From: RGIG8244 sp045639325
GTDB lineage: Bacteria > Verrucomicrobiota > Lentisphaeria > Victivallales > UBA1829
Length of the DNA stretch: 32,570 nucleotides
Assembly: GCA_045639325.1 (NCBI GenBank)
Contig: JAZUCU010000021.1
Location: forward strand, 1 to 32,570
Reading direction: 5' to 3'
The notes below the pieces were generated by a model. That model saw nothing but the letters and a program-made list of their open reading frames with translations, had not been told where the DNA came from and did not search any database. Below are positions 1-8,297 of this stretch, piece after piece; positions within the stretch are counted from its first letter, which is position 1; every line of letters begins with the position of its first letter. The position numbers were made by a program, and so were the translations under genes.

Positions 1-605
1 CAGCTGCCCCAGGAGAGTCCGACAAAAGCGGTTTTATCCGGGTTGACATTGGGCAGAGAGCGCAGAAGAGAATGACAGAGAATCATATTCGCAACGTTTG
101 CAACGTGATCCTGAATCTTGCCGCCGGCAAGGGGGATCTGTGCTTTGATTTTAGACTGGGTGGTGCCTTTGAAGGTGGGACGCTGATTATACCAGTCAAG
201 CGCAATCACGGCATAGCCTTTGCGGATCCATCTGCGGATATAGCGCGGATATGCTGTTCCGCCGCCGCCGTGAATCAGTACGATTCCGGGGAATCCACCT
301 TTGGGGGCGGGCCCGTCGGGGAAACCGATATAAGCAAAGAAATCGCCGCGTGTGCGTGTGGACAGGGGATCGGGAGAGGTAGAGCCGATATTTTTCTGCC
401 CGGGGCGTCTCTTGTAGCCGCGAATGAGAACGGCTTGAAGCCCATCGGCATCGCTGTCGGCGAAATTGGATTTTTTATACTTGGGAATTTCGGCAAGGAG
501 TCCGGGGACATCCCAATATTTTTCCGGCGGTTCCTGTTTGAATTCTGCGGCAACGGCAGAAAGAGCGGTTGTTGTTCCTAATGCAATCAATGCTTTCTTA
601 TTCAT
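1..605 (-). CDS. Secreted alpha/beta hydrolase, dienelactone hydrolase or acetyl-xylan-esterase type (partial, runs off left edge)
   Basis: The frame is open from an ATG at 605 to the first base of the window, giving 201 visible residues without the C-terminus. The N-terminus (MNKKALIALGTTTALSAVAA) looks like a Sec signal peptide with an AxA-type cleavage site near residue 20, so the enzyme probably acts in the periplasm or outside. Further in are an oxyanion-region motif IVLIHGGGG, a segment YAVIALDWYN, and at the window edge GLSWGS, a GxSxG nucleophile elbow, all typical of alpha/beta hydrolases acting on esters or lactones. The acid and His of the triad would lie beyond the edge. An AAGGA sequence sits about 10 nt before the ATG. 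It is divergent from the lipoprotein gene. The substrate is unknown; a carbohydrate esterase is my guess from general resemblance. Confidence 0.8.
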   Translation of the reverse strand, partial: MNKKALIALGTTTALSAVAAEFKQEPPEKYWDVPGLLAEIPKYKKSNFADSDADGLQAVLIRGYKRRPGQKNIGSTSPDPLSTRTRGDFFAYIGFPDGPAPKGGFPGIVLIHGGGGTAYPRYIRRWIRKGYAVIALDWYNQRPTFKGTTQSKIKAQIPLAGGKIQDHVANVANMILCHSLLRSLPNVNPDKTAFVGLSWGS

Positions 606-735
606 GGGAAGCAATCCTTATATGGTTAATACAAAACGCACTGCAATAATTTATAGTTACCGGGAGTAATATCAAGTTGAAATTGAAAAAAAGTTGAAAA
701 AAAAGCAAAAATTAATGGCAAAAAGCAGATTATTA

Positions 736-744
736 TGCTATATT
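736..744 (+). promoter_or_regulatory. Extended -10 promoter element for the lipoprotein gene
   Basis: TGC followed by TATATT (739-744) lies about 30 nt before the lipoprotein ATG at 775. No good -35 is visible at the matching distance. It is called because the same TGn-TATATT element recurs at three other promoters in this window. Confidence 0.4.
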
Positions 745-774
745 CCCGAAAATACAAATTTGAGGATTTCAACT

Positions 775-1614
775 ATGATTAAAAAAATCAGTTTTTTCTG
801 CGCTGCTTTTGCATTGCTTTTCCTTTTCACGGCCTGTGAATTTTATACCAGAGAAGAACAGCTTTCCATGCTGCGGCTGGAATCTTATTCCCCGCAAACT
901 TATAAATCGGATCTCAGCGTGCAGCAGCTGATTCAGGCCATGCAGCGCAAAAACGATCCCAATAAAAAGTTTATGAATGCAAAAAATTATATCCTCAAAC
1001 AGAAAACCGTGTCGGAAATTGAAGTCGAACGCAAACGTACTTCTCAGGAATATGTTACGGAAATCAAATTCAGTAAGCCGGATAATATCCGCTGGACACA
1101 TTCCCGTAATGGCCAGGCATTCAAAATCAATATCTGCCGCAGCGGCTCTGTGTGGGAAATTGACCCGCTGTCAAAGAAATCCACAAAAGTCCCCGAAGGT
1201 TTCGGGCTGGATTTGTTCCGCACAATGATTGCATTGCTTAATCCCTCTAAAACATATCTCGATATTTTCCAGAATGTTACAATTGATAAAGTTTTGGAGG
1301 ATGGTACCCCGTGTTACCGTCTGGTCTGTCAGGCATACAATCAGGATATTGCCCCGTACGTGATTTATGTCAATGAAAAAACATTCCTTACAATGAAAGT
1401 GGAAACCATTCAATTCAAAGATGATGGCTCCCAGACTCTTTATGTTTCCGTCCCGCAGGAATATACCTGGTTCGGTGATGTGTTGATGCCCCGGGTTACG
1501 ACTGTGACTCTTTCCGGACAGAAAAACATCAGTACTGTGCTTGAATTTATGGTCGATACGGAAATTCCGGAAGAAGAATTCAAAGAACCGAAACGTTTCC
1601 AGATTAAATTGTAA
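775..1614 (+). CDS. Outer-membrane lipoprotein, LolA/LolB-like fold
   Basis: The gene encodes 279 residues from the ATG at 775, which has GAGGAT about 7 nt upstream; an in-frame ATG at 694 would bury the signal peptide and is not used. Residues 1-20 are a lipoprotein signal with a hydrophobic core and a lipobox ending FTAC, so Cys21 is probably lipidated; the residue after it is Glu. The rest is rich in beta strand, with the pattern of LolA/LolB-like proteins: a segment about conversion of bound lipid or residue chains (SVWEIDPLSKKSTKVPEG) and a C-terminal ending (LEFMVDTEIPEEEFKEP) very like that of LolA-type outer-membrane lipoprotein-sorting proteins. The exact ligand is unknown. It converges on the ECF sigma gene, with 14 nt between the stops and no terminator visible there. 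Confidence 0.75.
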   Translation: MIKKISFFCAAFALLFLFTACEFYTREEQLSMLRLESYSPQTYKSDLSVQQLIQAMQRKNDPNKKFMNAKNYILKQKTVSEIEVERKRTSQEYVTEIKFSKPDNIRWTHSRNGQAFKINICRSGSVWEIDPLSKKSTKVPEGFGLDLFRTMIALLNPSKTYLDIFQNVTIDKVLEDGTPCYRLVCQAYNQDIAPYVIYVNEKTFLTMKVETIQFKDDGSQTLYVSVPQEYTWFGDVLMPRVTTVTLSGQKNISTVLEFMVDTEIPEEEFKEPKRFQIKL

Positions 1615-1628
1615 TGGCGGGACGCAGA

Positions 1629-2255
1629 TTATAATTCCTGCTGCAACCGGGCGATTTCCGCTGCGAGTTTCTCAATAACCCTTTGTTTGTACACGTATAC
1701 GCTGCTTTCTGCCAAATCAAGCCGTTTTGCGATTTCCGGTACGGAAAGACCGTTGGAGAAGAGGGTAAAGGCTTTAATCGTCTTTTTATCCAGGGTTTCG
1801 GAAATGTTTTTCAAGGCCAGTTCCGGCAGATACCGTTCCCATTCTTCACGCGCCAAAGCTTCCACTTCCGGCTCAACGGAATAATCCAGCATGTCATCCC
1901 CATCCCATTCCCCGGAGGATAAGGAGATGGGGACGGGGCCTTTATCGCGGACAAAATTTTTTGCTGTATTGCCTGCGATCCGGCAGATCCAGCCGCGGAA
2001 TCTGCCTTTGGATGGCGCATATTCAAACGATGGCATGGCATTCCAGATTTTCAGCAGCGTGAGCTGAACTACTTCATCCGCATCATGATGAGCCAATCCC
2101 ATACGGCGGACAATGTTATAAATATATTTCCGGTAATAGGAGACGAATTCTGCCCACGCCCGGTCATCCGATTGATCTTTCGCTTTGCCGATCAGAGAGA
2201 CGCGAGTGATCATGGAATCCGTGCTGCATTCCTTTTTGTTTCCATCGTCATTCAT
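1629..2255 (-). CDS. ECF-type RNA polymerase sigma factor
   Basis: 208 residues. Region 2 is seen at about residues 35-110 (AWAEFVSYYRKYIYNIVRRM, then DADEVVQLTLLKIW and FRGWICRIAGNTAKNFVRDK), and region 4 at about 150-205 with a helix-turn-helix (SVPEIAKRLDLAESSVYVYK). These are the hallmarks of small sigma factors that direct polymerase to a dedicated regulon. The start at 2255 has GGGAG 8 nt upstream. No anti-sigma factor gene is next to it: the neighbours are the AIDA-repeat gene upstream on the same strand and a lipoprotein gene convergent downstream. The AIDA terminator sits immediately before its ribosome binding site, which leaves no room for a separate promoter. Its control and targets are unknown. 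Confidence 0.9.
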   Translation of the reverse strand: MNDDGNKKECSTDSMITRVSLIGKAKDQSDDRAWAEFVSYYRKYIYNIVRRMGLAHHDADEVVQLTLLKIWNAMPSFEYAPSKGRFRGWICRIAGNTAKNFVRDKGPVPISLSSGEWDGDDMLDYSVEPEVEALAREEWERYLPELALKNISETLDKKTIKAFTLFSNGLSVPEIAKRLDLAESSVYVYKQRVIEKLAAEIARLQQEL

Positions 2256-2270
2256 ATCGTCTCTCCCGGA

Positions 2271-2303
2271 TATAAAAACGCCGTCCTGTTTCAGACGGCG
2301 TTT
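2271..2303 (-). terminator. Intrinsic terminator of the AIDA-repeat gene
   Basis: A 10-bp perfect stem (AAACGCCGTC at 2276-2285 with GACGGCGTTT at 2294-2303) and an 8-nt loop. On the minus strand it runs into TTTTTATAT. It lies between the AIDA stop codon (2328) and the ECF sigma start (2255). The U tract is short, so leakage is plausible. Confidence 0.85.
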
Positions 2304-2327
2304 ATAATTCAGTTTTGAACAGATTAC

Positions 2328-5300
2328 TTATGCAATTGCAGAGAATCCGTTGATCGTGCCATTTTCGACAAACCATGTGGAGAGTTCGCCGCTGATACTG
2401 TTGTGAATCAGGATGTCATCTGTGCCATCACCATTGAAGTCGCCGACATCGACAATGCTCTGATTGGGATCAAGATTGCCGAACCACATGTTGTCAACGC
2501 GCTGACCATTTGCCATCTTCCAACCGGCAATACTTGTGCCGTCGGACAGGAGAACATCGTCAATGCCGTCACCGTCGAAGTCGCCCGTGCAGATGATATT
2601 CCAGCCATCGGTTGCACAACCGGCATAAGCAACTGTGGGAGCTTCACCGGCTTTGACTGCATCAATGTCACCGGTCAGGAATGTGAAGACGTCACCGGAA
2701 CCTGTAATTGCTACGCCGTCAACGGTTCCGGGCATAACGTTCTGCAACATGACATCATCCACGCCGTCGCCATTAAAGTCACCGACTGCGACAACTTCGT
2801 ATGCATAGTTTTTCGCGTTGATGTCAGCGAGGTCGTTGATATCACCTTTGAGTGCGTCGCCTTCCTGCCATGTGTTGACCAGAGCACCGAGCCAGCCTGC
2901 AAATGTTGTTCCATCGGCTTCACGTCCCCAAACCGGGAGACCGTAGTTGAGGGAAACAGAAGCATCACCGAATGCGGGGCCCTGCATGATCAGACCATCC
3001 ATACCTGTACCGGTGAAATCGCCGGTTCCCAGGATCGTATAACCGTCACCGAGAACGCCGAGGCAGTTGCTCTTGTTGTTGATTTCGTTGAAATTCAGGG
3101 CATTGTTCTGCATGTAAACATAGCCTGTGGCATTTTCCAGCCAAAGCATGCCGTCGTTGCCGTCACCATCGAAATCACCGACGTCAAGGAATGTCCATTC
3201 GGCTGCATTGATGGAACCCTGTACGTCATTTACGCCGGCGACACTGCGGATTACTGCAGTTCCGTCATTCCGTGTTTCAAACACGCAGCTGACACCGTTA
3301 ATTTTGCCGATGGTGTATTCCACAGCATATTTATCCAGTTCGCCTGCAGCGTCTACAGAGAGGATCAGATTGCCGTTTTCTTCCACCAGTGTATAACTTG
3401 TGTCATTGAGTTTCAGAGTATTGTTTTCAAGAGTACCCAAATACTTGGATTCGTTGTCGTACAATTCAACAGAACCTGTGAAGTTGAGTACGCCGGATGC
3501 AATGATGTAATCGCCAACGGTAAATGTATTGATCTTCAGCGCATAAGTTGCACCTGTCATGAAAGAGAGGTTTTCAATCAGCGGTGCGCCGGCATTGCTG
3601 TCATCCGTCAGGTCAATGGTGATTGTTGCACCAAGACATGTGACGGTGCCTTCGAGAGTGAGCAAGCCGTCCACTGTGATACTGCCTTCGACGATTGCAC
3701 CGGCTGCCAGTGTGAGCTGTGCGCCATCCTGAATGTTGACACTTGCGATGCGGGCTGCATTCTGTACGTATACGTTACCGCCGTTTTCAATATTGACGTT
3801 TGCAGCGGAGCCCATATAATCGACATAAAGCAAACCGTTATTGCCGATTGTGGTGTTGGATGCAGTACCGCCATTGCGAACATTAAGACGTCCGCCATTT
3901 TCCAGAACAAAGCCATTTGCAACACCGTTGCTCATATACATGGAAGCAGAATCGCGGGTCGCTTCGAAAACGGTCTTGGAATCGTTACCGTAAACGTCGG
4001 CAGAAAGGATCGCATTCTGTTCCAGCGTGATCTTTGTTGCAGTACCGCCGGAAGAAAGAACCAGTTTACCGCCTTCAACAACCGTTGTCTTTTCTGCAGA
4101 ACCGCCGCTGTGAATGTTCAGGTATGCGCCGGAAGAAATAACAAAGTTGGTGGCAATTCCGTTATCCAGACCGAAAATCTGTTTTACACCGTTGGAATCC
4201 GTACGGCTGCCGGTGACGGATGTCAATGCGCCTGATTGGTAAACATCCAAGCTGATTTTACCGCCGGCAGACTGGTTCAGATCCCATGCGGAACCGTTGT
4301 AACCGACGCGGACTTCACCGCCTGCGTTGATGGTTGTTCTATTGACAAGACCGCCGGAACCGACGCTCTGTACACCGCCGTTGTAAAGTTTCTGGCCATC
4401 GACTGCATAACCGTGACCGATACCGAGTTCGAAATTATAGAGGTTGGTCAAGCCGGAAATCGCACCATCCTGAATGGAGAAACTCATTCTCATATCAGAA
4501 CTGTAACCGGTAATATCGGCACCCATGGCAGCGGACAAAACTCCGCCTTGTGCAACGGTCAGGTTGCGTGCGGAACCGCCGGATGTAATTACCAGGTTCT
4601 GACCTGTGTAAACCACAAAATTGGAGGCAACGCCGTTGATATAAGAGAACGTACCTTTTTCATTCTTACCGGTAACATAAGTTTTTGAATCGCCGCTGCC
4701 GATGACCATATCAAGATAACCACGGTTTGTCAAATCGACAGAAACTGCAGAACCGCCGGAGACAATATTCAGATGTCCACCCGCTGCAACGGCAACGTTT
4801 TGTGCAGTTGCACCGCTCTGAACAGTGAGTGTACCAGCAGAAGCAATGGAAACGGTATTTGCTTTTGCACCGGCGTTCAATGTGATTTTACCATCTGCTG
4901 CGGCTGTAAGAGCGGTTGCGGCTGCGCCGGTAAGAATGTTGACATCACCGGTTGCATTCAAATTCGCGATCGTGCCGCCGACACCATTGTTATTGATCAT
5001 TCCGATTGTAGCAGCAGATGTTCCGACCTGCTGGAAATCAAGAGCCTTTGCACCATTTGCAAGTGTAACATTTGTTGCAGAGCCGCCAGCCTGAATACGC
5101 AGATATGCTCCATCGCATACTGTGATCCCATTACCGGCTGCACCGTTCTGAATCGCTGCGGAACCTGCGCTGATAACCAAACCTTCAACCTTTGCGCCGG
5201 ATGCGAGGAAAAATACTCCGTCCGCAACAGTAATATTTGTCATGGTCACACCCTTACCGACATTCATTGTGCCTTCGAACACAATGTTGGAAGCGTTGCC

Positions 5301-6116
5301 GGTGATGGTGTTACCTGTCATTTTCGTGATAGTTGCGGCTGTGTTTCCGATATGGGTGAAGTTGTTAACTGTACCGCCTGCATAAATAGTGATTCCGTCT
5401 GCAACGGCTGTCCCGGTGAGGAGCAATGTACCGCCGGATGTGATGCATGTGCTGCTGACAGTGACGTCTGCAGAATTTGCTTTCAATACGCCGGAATTGG
5501 CAATTGTCAAGCCGCTGGCAGTACCGCCCATGAACTGGATTGTGCCGGATGCAAATGTACCGCCGGAAATCACTGCACCTTTCACAGCAGAAATATTACC
5601 CGTTGCATTCAAACCGGTAACGGTTCCGGCAATGGCATTGCCATTCATTGCAGCAATCGCAGCAACACCGCTGATCTGTGTGAAGCCGCCAATGGTACCG
5701 CCGGCTGAGAGTGTGATTGCAGCGGCACTTGCGCCCTGGGTCATTTTCAGTGCGCCGTTGGTGGAAATCTGTACGCCGGAAGCATAACCGCCGGATGAAA
5801 CAGCAAGAACACCATCAAGCACATTGACATTGTTGGCTTTCCCTGCAGAACGCACATTCATATTGGCATCATCCGTCAGAATGGTATTGTTTGCCAAACC
5901 GCCGGAAAGAACGTTGACAAGACCGCCGGCTGCATTGATCGTATTCATCACACCGCCGCCGAGGACGGTTGCATTACCCATATTTTGAACAGCGACTTCG
6001 CTTGCCGCGCCGCCATTAACGATCAACTGACCGCCACCCTGCACATAAACCGGTCCGGCAGAGTTCCCGGCAGACAATGTCATACTGCTGCCTGATTCCA
6101 CAATAAGATTTGCCAT
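2328..6116 (-). CDS. AIDA-repeat protein with C-terminal FG-GAP/VCBS-type calcium-binding motifs
   Basis: 1262 residues; the start has AGGAGA about 8 nt upstream. Residues 1 to about 870 are imperfect short repeats of the AIDA type (such as VLSGGLANNTIL, VSSGGYASGVQI, ITSGGSARNLTV), which fold as a right-handed beta helix in surface adhesins. A linker of about 90 residues follows. The last ~300 residues hold five motifs of the form GDFDGDGxD near residues 978, 1031, 1111, 1176 and 1224, as in FG-GAP/VCBS calcium-binding propeller repeats. The second (DFTGTGMDG) is degenerate. I see no N-terminal signal peptide, no outer-membrane autotransporter barrel and no GGxGxD type I secretion repeats, so its route to the surface is unclear. 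Composition is rich in Gly, Ala, Ser and Asn with very few Cys. A surface or matrix structural role is inference. Confidence 0.85.
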   Translation of the reverse strand: MANLIVESGSSMTLSAGNSAGPVYVQGGGQLIVNGGAASEVAVQNMGNATVLGGGVMNTINAAGGLVNVLSGGLANNTILTDDANMNVRSAGKANNVNVLDGVLAVSSGGYASGVQISTNGALKMTQGASAAAITLSAGGTIGGFTQISGVAAIAAMNGNAIAGTVTGLNATGNISAVKGAVISGGTFASGTIQFMGGTASGLTIANSGVLKANSADVTVSSTCITSGGTLLLTGTAVADGITIYAGGTVNNFTHIGNTAATITKMTGNTITGNASNIVFEGTMNVGKGVTMTNITVADGVFFLASGAKVEGLVISAGSAAIQNGAAGNGITVCDGAYLRIQAGGSATNVTLANGAKALDFQQVGTSAATIGMINNNGVGGTIANLNATGDVNILTGAAATALTAAADGKITLNAGAKANTVSIASAGTLTVQSGATAQNVAVAAGGHLNIVSGGSAVSVDLTNRGYLDMVIGSGDSKTYVTGKNEKGTFSYINGVASNFVVYTGQNLVITSGGSARNLTVAQGGVLSAAMGADITGYSSDMRMSFSIQDGAISGLTNLYNFELGIGHGYAVDGQKLYNGGVQSVGSGGLVNRTTINAGGEVRVGYNGSAWDLNQSAGGKISLDVYQSGALTSVTGSRTDSNGVKQIFGLDNGIATNFVISSGAYLNIHSGGSAEKTTVVEGGKLVLSSGGTATKITLEQNAILSADVYGNDSKTVFEATRDSASMYMSNGVANGFVLENGGRLNVRNGGTASNTTIGNNGLLYVDYMGSAANVNIENGGNVYVQNAARIASVNIQDGAQLTLAAGAIVEGSITVDGLLTLEGTVTCLGATITIDLTDDSNAGAPLIENLSFMTGATYALKINTFTVGDYIIASGVLNFTGSVELYDNESKYLGTLENNTLKLNDTSYTLVEENGNLILSVDAAGELDKYAVEYTIGKINGVSCVFETRNDGTAVIRSVAGVNDVQGSINAAEWTFLDVGDFDGDGNDGMLWLENATGYVYMQNNALNFNEINNKSNCLGVLGDGYTILGTGDFTGTGMDGLIMQGPAFGDASVSLNYGLPVWGREADGTTFAGWLGALVNTWQEGDALKGDINDLADINAKNYAYEVVAVGDFNGDGVDDVMLQNVMPGTVDGVAITGSGDVFTFLTGDIDAVKAGEAPTVAYAGCATDGWNIICTGDFDGDGIDDVLLSDGTSIAGWKMANGQRVDNMWFGNLDPNQSIVDVGDFNGDGTDDILIHNSISGELSTWFVENGTINGFSAIA
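3506..6116 (-). repeat. AIDA-type coding repeat tract
   Basis: The DNA encoding residues 1 to about 870 repeats short imperfect units encoding S-G-G-x-A and G-G-x-L-x-V patterns. On the plus strand it shows as recurring ccgccggaa/ccgccggat segments. Such tracts tend to change length by recombination. Confidence 0.7.
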
Positions 6117-6196
6117 ATTCAGCTCTCCTGTAATTTTTCGGACTTATATATATTTAATAAGCCCGGAGCATTTTTTAAGTAATATATTCCAATAAG

Positions 6197-6224
6197 AATA
6201 TAGCACTTGCCGCCACATTGTCAA
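6197..6224 (-). promoter_or_regulatory. Sigma-70-type promoter of the AIDA-repeat gene
   Basis: On the minus strand: TTGACA (6219-6224), a 16-nt spacer ending in TGC, then TATATT (6197-6202). Transcription would start near 6190, about 75 nt before the AIDA start codon. Confidence 0.7.
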
Positions 6225-6263
6225 ATTTTTTTTTGCCTTTTTTGTAAAAAAATCATAATTTCG

Positions 6264-6303
6264 ACTGGTAATTATCACTTTACCGGATATATTTTACTGG
6301 TAA
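6264..6303 (+). promoter_or_regulatory. Operator-like direct repeats around a candidate promoter of the lipid operon
   Basis: ACTGGTAA occurs at 6264-6271 and again at 6296-6303, with a partial inverted copy (TTACCGG, 6280-6286) between them. A TATATT at 6288-6293 sits between the inverted copy and the second repeat, with a poor -35 (CTGGTA) 17 nt upstream. The 32-bp repeat interval is close to three helical turns, which suits a regulator binding one face of the DNA. This is inference. Confidence 0.4.
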
Positions 6304-6322
6304 CTGCGAGAAAACTTAACAG

Positions 6323-6709
6323 ATGGAGTTTGGATATAACGTGAATGATGATATGTTTCAAATCCTTTCGGATAAAATTTGTTTGGAAGCGGTGAGTGAG
6401 TCCGCTGTCATGGCAGCTTTTACACCGCCTGCCGATCTTGCTCCTTTCAATGGGCATTTTCCCGGTAATCCCATCCTCCCCGGTGTCGGGCAGATTTCTC
6501 TCATTACTGAAATTTTGAAAAAGGCTTACCGGCGCAATTTTACTCTTGTTACCGTCAAGCGCATTAAATTCATGGCGCCGATCCTGCCGGAAATGCCTCT
6601 CTCTGTTTCTGTCAAAAACGATAACGGAAGCGTCAATGCCGATATCGTTTCCGGCGAAAACAAAATCTCTAATTTGAAACTGATTTATGAATGCGGGGAG
6701 GCGTTATGA
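6323..6709 (+). CDS. Hotdog-fold 3-hydroxyacyl-ACP dehydratase-like protein (FabZ/ApeI-like)
   Basis: 128 residues from the ATG at 6323; a GTG at 6341 is a serious alternative, since GGAG and GGAT lie 12 and 5 nt before it while the ATG has only a weak site. The motif FNGHFPGNPILPGVGQ at about residues 43-58 is the signature of FabA/FabZ-family dehydratases, with the His of GHFPG as the catalytic base; these remove water from 3-hydroxyacyl-ACP to give the trans-2-enoyl chain. The C-terminal beta strands complete one hotdog domain. It resembles the short dehydratases of aryl-polyene clusters more than housekeeping FabZ. It is the first gene of the six-gene operon, and its stop overlaps the next start by 4 nt (ATGA). 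Confidence 0.8.
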   Translation: MEFGYNVNDDMFQILSDKICLEAVSESAVMAAFTPPADLAPFNGHFPGNPILPGVGQISLITEILKKAYRRNFTLVTVKRIKFMAPILPEMPLSVSVKNDNGSVNADIVSGENKISNLKLIYECGEAL

Positions 6710-7185
6710 GAAAAAAAGGCCGCTCCGATACTTTCTTTCCACGCATCGAAGGCGCACCCCCGCCTGTCACCGCAGTCATTGAACGACGCGTCCGTTTTCA
6801 TGAACTGGATCCGATGACCGTTGTCTGGCACGGGCGTTACCCGGAATATTTTGAAGAAGCCCAGATTGCTGTGGCGGAAAAATGCGGTTTCTCTTATCCC
6901 ATTCTCCGTGATTTGGGAATTATGACTCCGATCCATACCTTCCATCTGGAATACAAGCAATCCTTATTCGATGGCGAACGCTTTCAGGTCGAGGCTTCCA
7001 TGATCTGGAGCGATGCCGCACGGATCAATATGGAATACATTATCCGGAAGGAAAACGGTACGATTGCTTCCACCGGTTATACTATTCAGATGTTTGTGGA
7101 TGCCGCAACGCAGGAAGTCCTGTGGTTCCCCCCGCCGTTCTGGGAAAAATGTTGTGAGCGTTGGCGGAATGGAGAATTTGCATGA
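6706..7185 (+). CDS. Hotdog-fold acyl-CoA/acyl-ACP thioesterase (4HBT family)
   Basis: 159 residues from the ATG at 6706, which overlaps the preceding stop (ATGA) and has GGGGAGG 5 nt upstream; an in-frame ATG at 6691 is not used. The motif RFHELDPMTVVWHGRYPEYF near residue 30 matches the 4-hydroxybenzoyl-CoA-thioesterase family, where the Asp is catalytic and the VWHGxYxxYFE pattern is typical of thioesterases found in aryl-polyene and related clusters. It would hydrolyse a thioester to release or proofread an acyl chain. Its product and carrier (CoA or ACP) cannot be told from the sequence. Translation is probably coupled to the genes on both sides. Confidence 0.85.
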   Translation: MRKKGRSDTFFPRIEGAPPPVTAVIERRVRFHELDPMTVVWHGRYPEYFEEAQIAVAEKCGFSYPILRDLGIMTPIHTFHLEYKQSLFDGERFQVEASMIWSDAARINMEYIIRKENGTIASTGYTIQMFVDAATQEVLWFPPPFWEKCCERWRNGEFA

Positions 7186-8297
7186 GTTGTCCGGCAGTTG
7201 ATCCCGCAGTAGTTGTAGACTGCGATAGTTTTACCGTATTCGGCGGCGGCATCGATGCCGCATGGAAGCCGTTGCTGGCAGGTGTACACGGTTTTACCCC
7301 CTGCCGCCGGTTTCATAATCCCTGTTTCGAAAATATGTACGGCGCATTTGCTCCGGCTCTTGCGGAGGAAAAAGATATTCCCGGATTCTTCCTTGATTAT
7401 CTTGCACCGGTCGCAAAGAAATATCCCGGTACGGCGGAAGTTTTTCTTGCCGCAACCGTCGGGGAAATCGAACAGGTGGAAAATCCGCTCGACCTTTGTA
7501 CTTGTGATTCCCTTCTTCAAAGAACGCTTTCCGTCTTTGGCAAGCAATCCGGCAGAGTCATTTCTGCCGCCTGTGCTTCCTCCAATGCCGCCATTGCCAG
7601 AGCGGAACGGTTATTGCAGCAGAATCTTCTGGATTACGCGATCGTGCTGGCGACGGATTACATTTCTGAATTCGTCTTCTCCGGTTTCGCTTCCATCCAC
7701 GCCATGTCTGAATCGTCTCTTGTCAGACCTTACGACAAAAACAGAAACGGCTTGCTTCTCGGGGATGCCGCCGGGATTGCAGTTCTGACCCGCAAGTCCC
7801 TTGCTGAAAAAGAACATCTGCCCATTCTGGCAACCATCAGCGGCAGCGGAATGTCAAGCGATGCTGTTCACATAACCGCACCAGACCCCGAAGGAAAGGC
7901 ATTGCAGAGTGCCATCCGGAAAGCTTTGAAACGTGCCGGACGGACGATTGATGATGTCGGCGCGGTGATTGGGCATGGTACCGGGACCATGTATAATGAT
8001 GCGATGGAGATTCATGCGCTTCAGGCATTGGGGAATCCTGCGGTTCCCCTGTTATCCGTCAAAGGTTCCTCGGGGCATACTCTTGCCGGAGCCGGATTGA
8101 TTCAGCTTGCGGCGGCGGTGAAGATGTTGGAAGAACAGGTGATTCCCCCGCAGACTTCACTGGAAACACCGGAAGACGGTGGAGAATTGATGTTGTCGAA
8201 AGAGATTCGCCCGCTGCAGAAAACGTGTATTCTTTCCATGAATTCCGGTTTTGGCGGAATGAATACGGTTCTGCTTCTGGAAGGCGGTGAAAAATGA
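7182..8297 (+). CDS. Beta-ketoacyl-ACP synthase (KAS II-like ketosynthase), complete catalytic triad
   Basis: 371 residues from the ATG at 7182 (ATGA overlap; GGAG 7 nt upstream). It joins an acyl chain to a malonyl-type extender by decarboxylative Claisen condensation. The nucleophile is Cys131 in SAACASSN, and the two catalytic His are His265 in GHGTGTMYND and His299 in KGSSGHTLAGAG, with the conserved Lys294. It is shorter than the usual ~410 residues of FabF because the N-terminal part is compact and divergent (residues 1-100), like ketosynthases of aryl-polyene and unusual-lipid clusters. The half-size ketosynthase-like protein that follows, with a 4-nt overlap, may be its partner. Confidence 0.88.
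   Translation: MSCPAVDPAVVVDCDSFTVFGGGIDAAWKPLLAGVHGFTPCRRFHNPCFENMYGAFAPALAEEKDIPGFFLDYLAPVAKKYPGTAEVFLAATVGEIEQVENPLDLCTCDSLLQRTLSVFGKQSGRVISAACASSNAAIARAERLLQQNLLDYAIVLATDYISEFVFSGFASIHAMSESSLVRPYDKNRNGLLLGDAAGIAVLTRKSLAEKEHLPILATISGSGMSSDAVHITAPDPEGKALQSAIRKALKRAGRTIDDVGAVIGHGTGTMYNDAMEIHALQALGNPAVPLLSVKGSSGHTLAGAGLIQLAAAVKMLEEQVIPPQTSLETPEDGGELMLSKEIRPLQKTCILSMNSGFGGMNTVLLLEGGEK

Noticed and set aside
72..581. A plus-strand 169-codon frame at the left edge
   Set aside because: The minus-strand hydrolase frame covers the same DNA with a signal peptide, a GxSxG motif and a ribosome binding site.
2403..5708. Three open frames antisense to the AIDA-repeat gene
   Set aside because: They reflect the repetitive sense sequence, are rich in Cys and lack ribosome binding sites or known domains.
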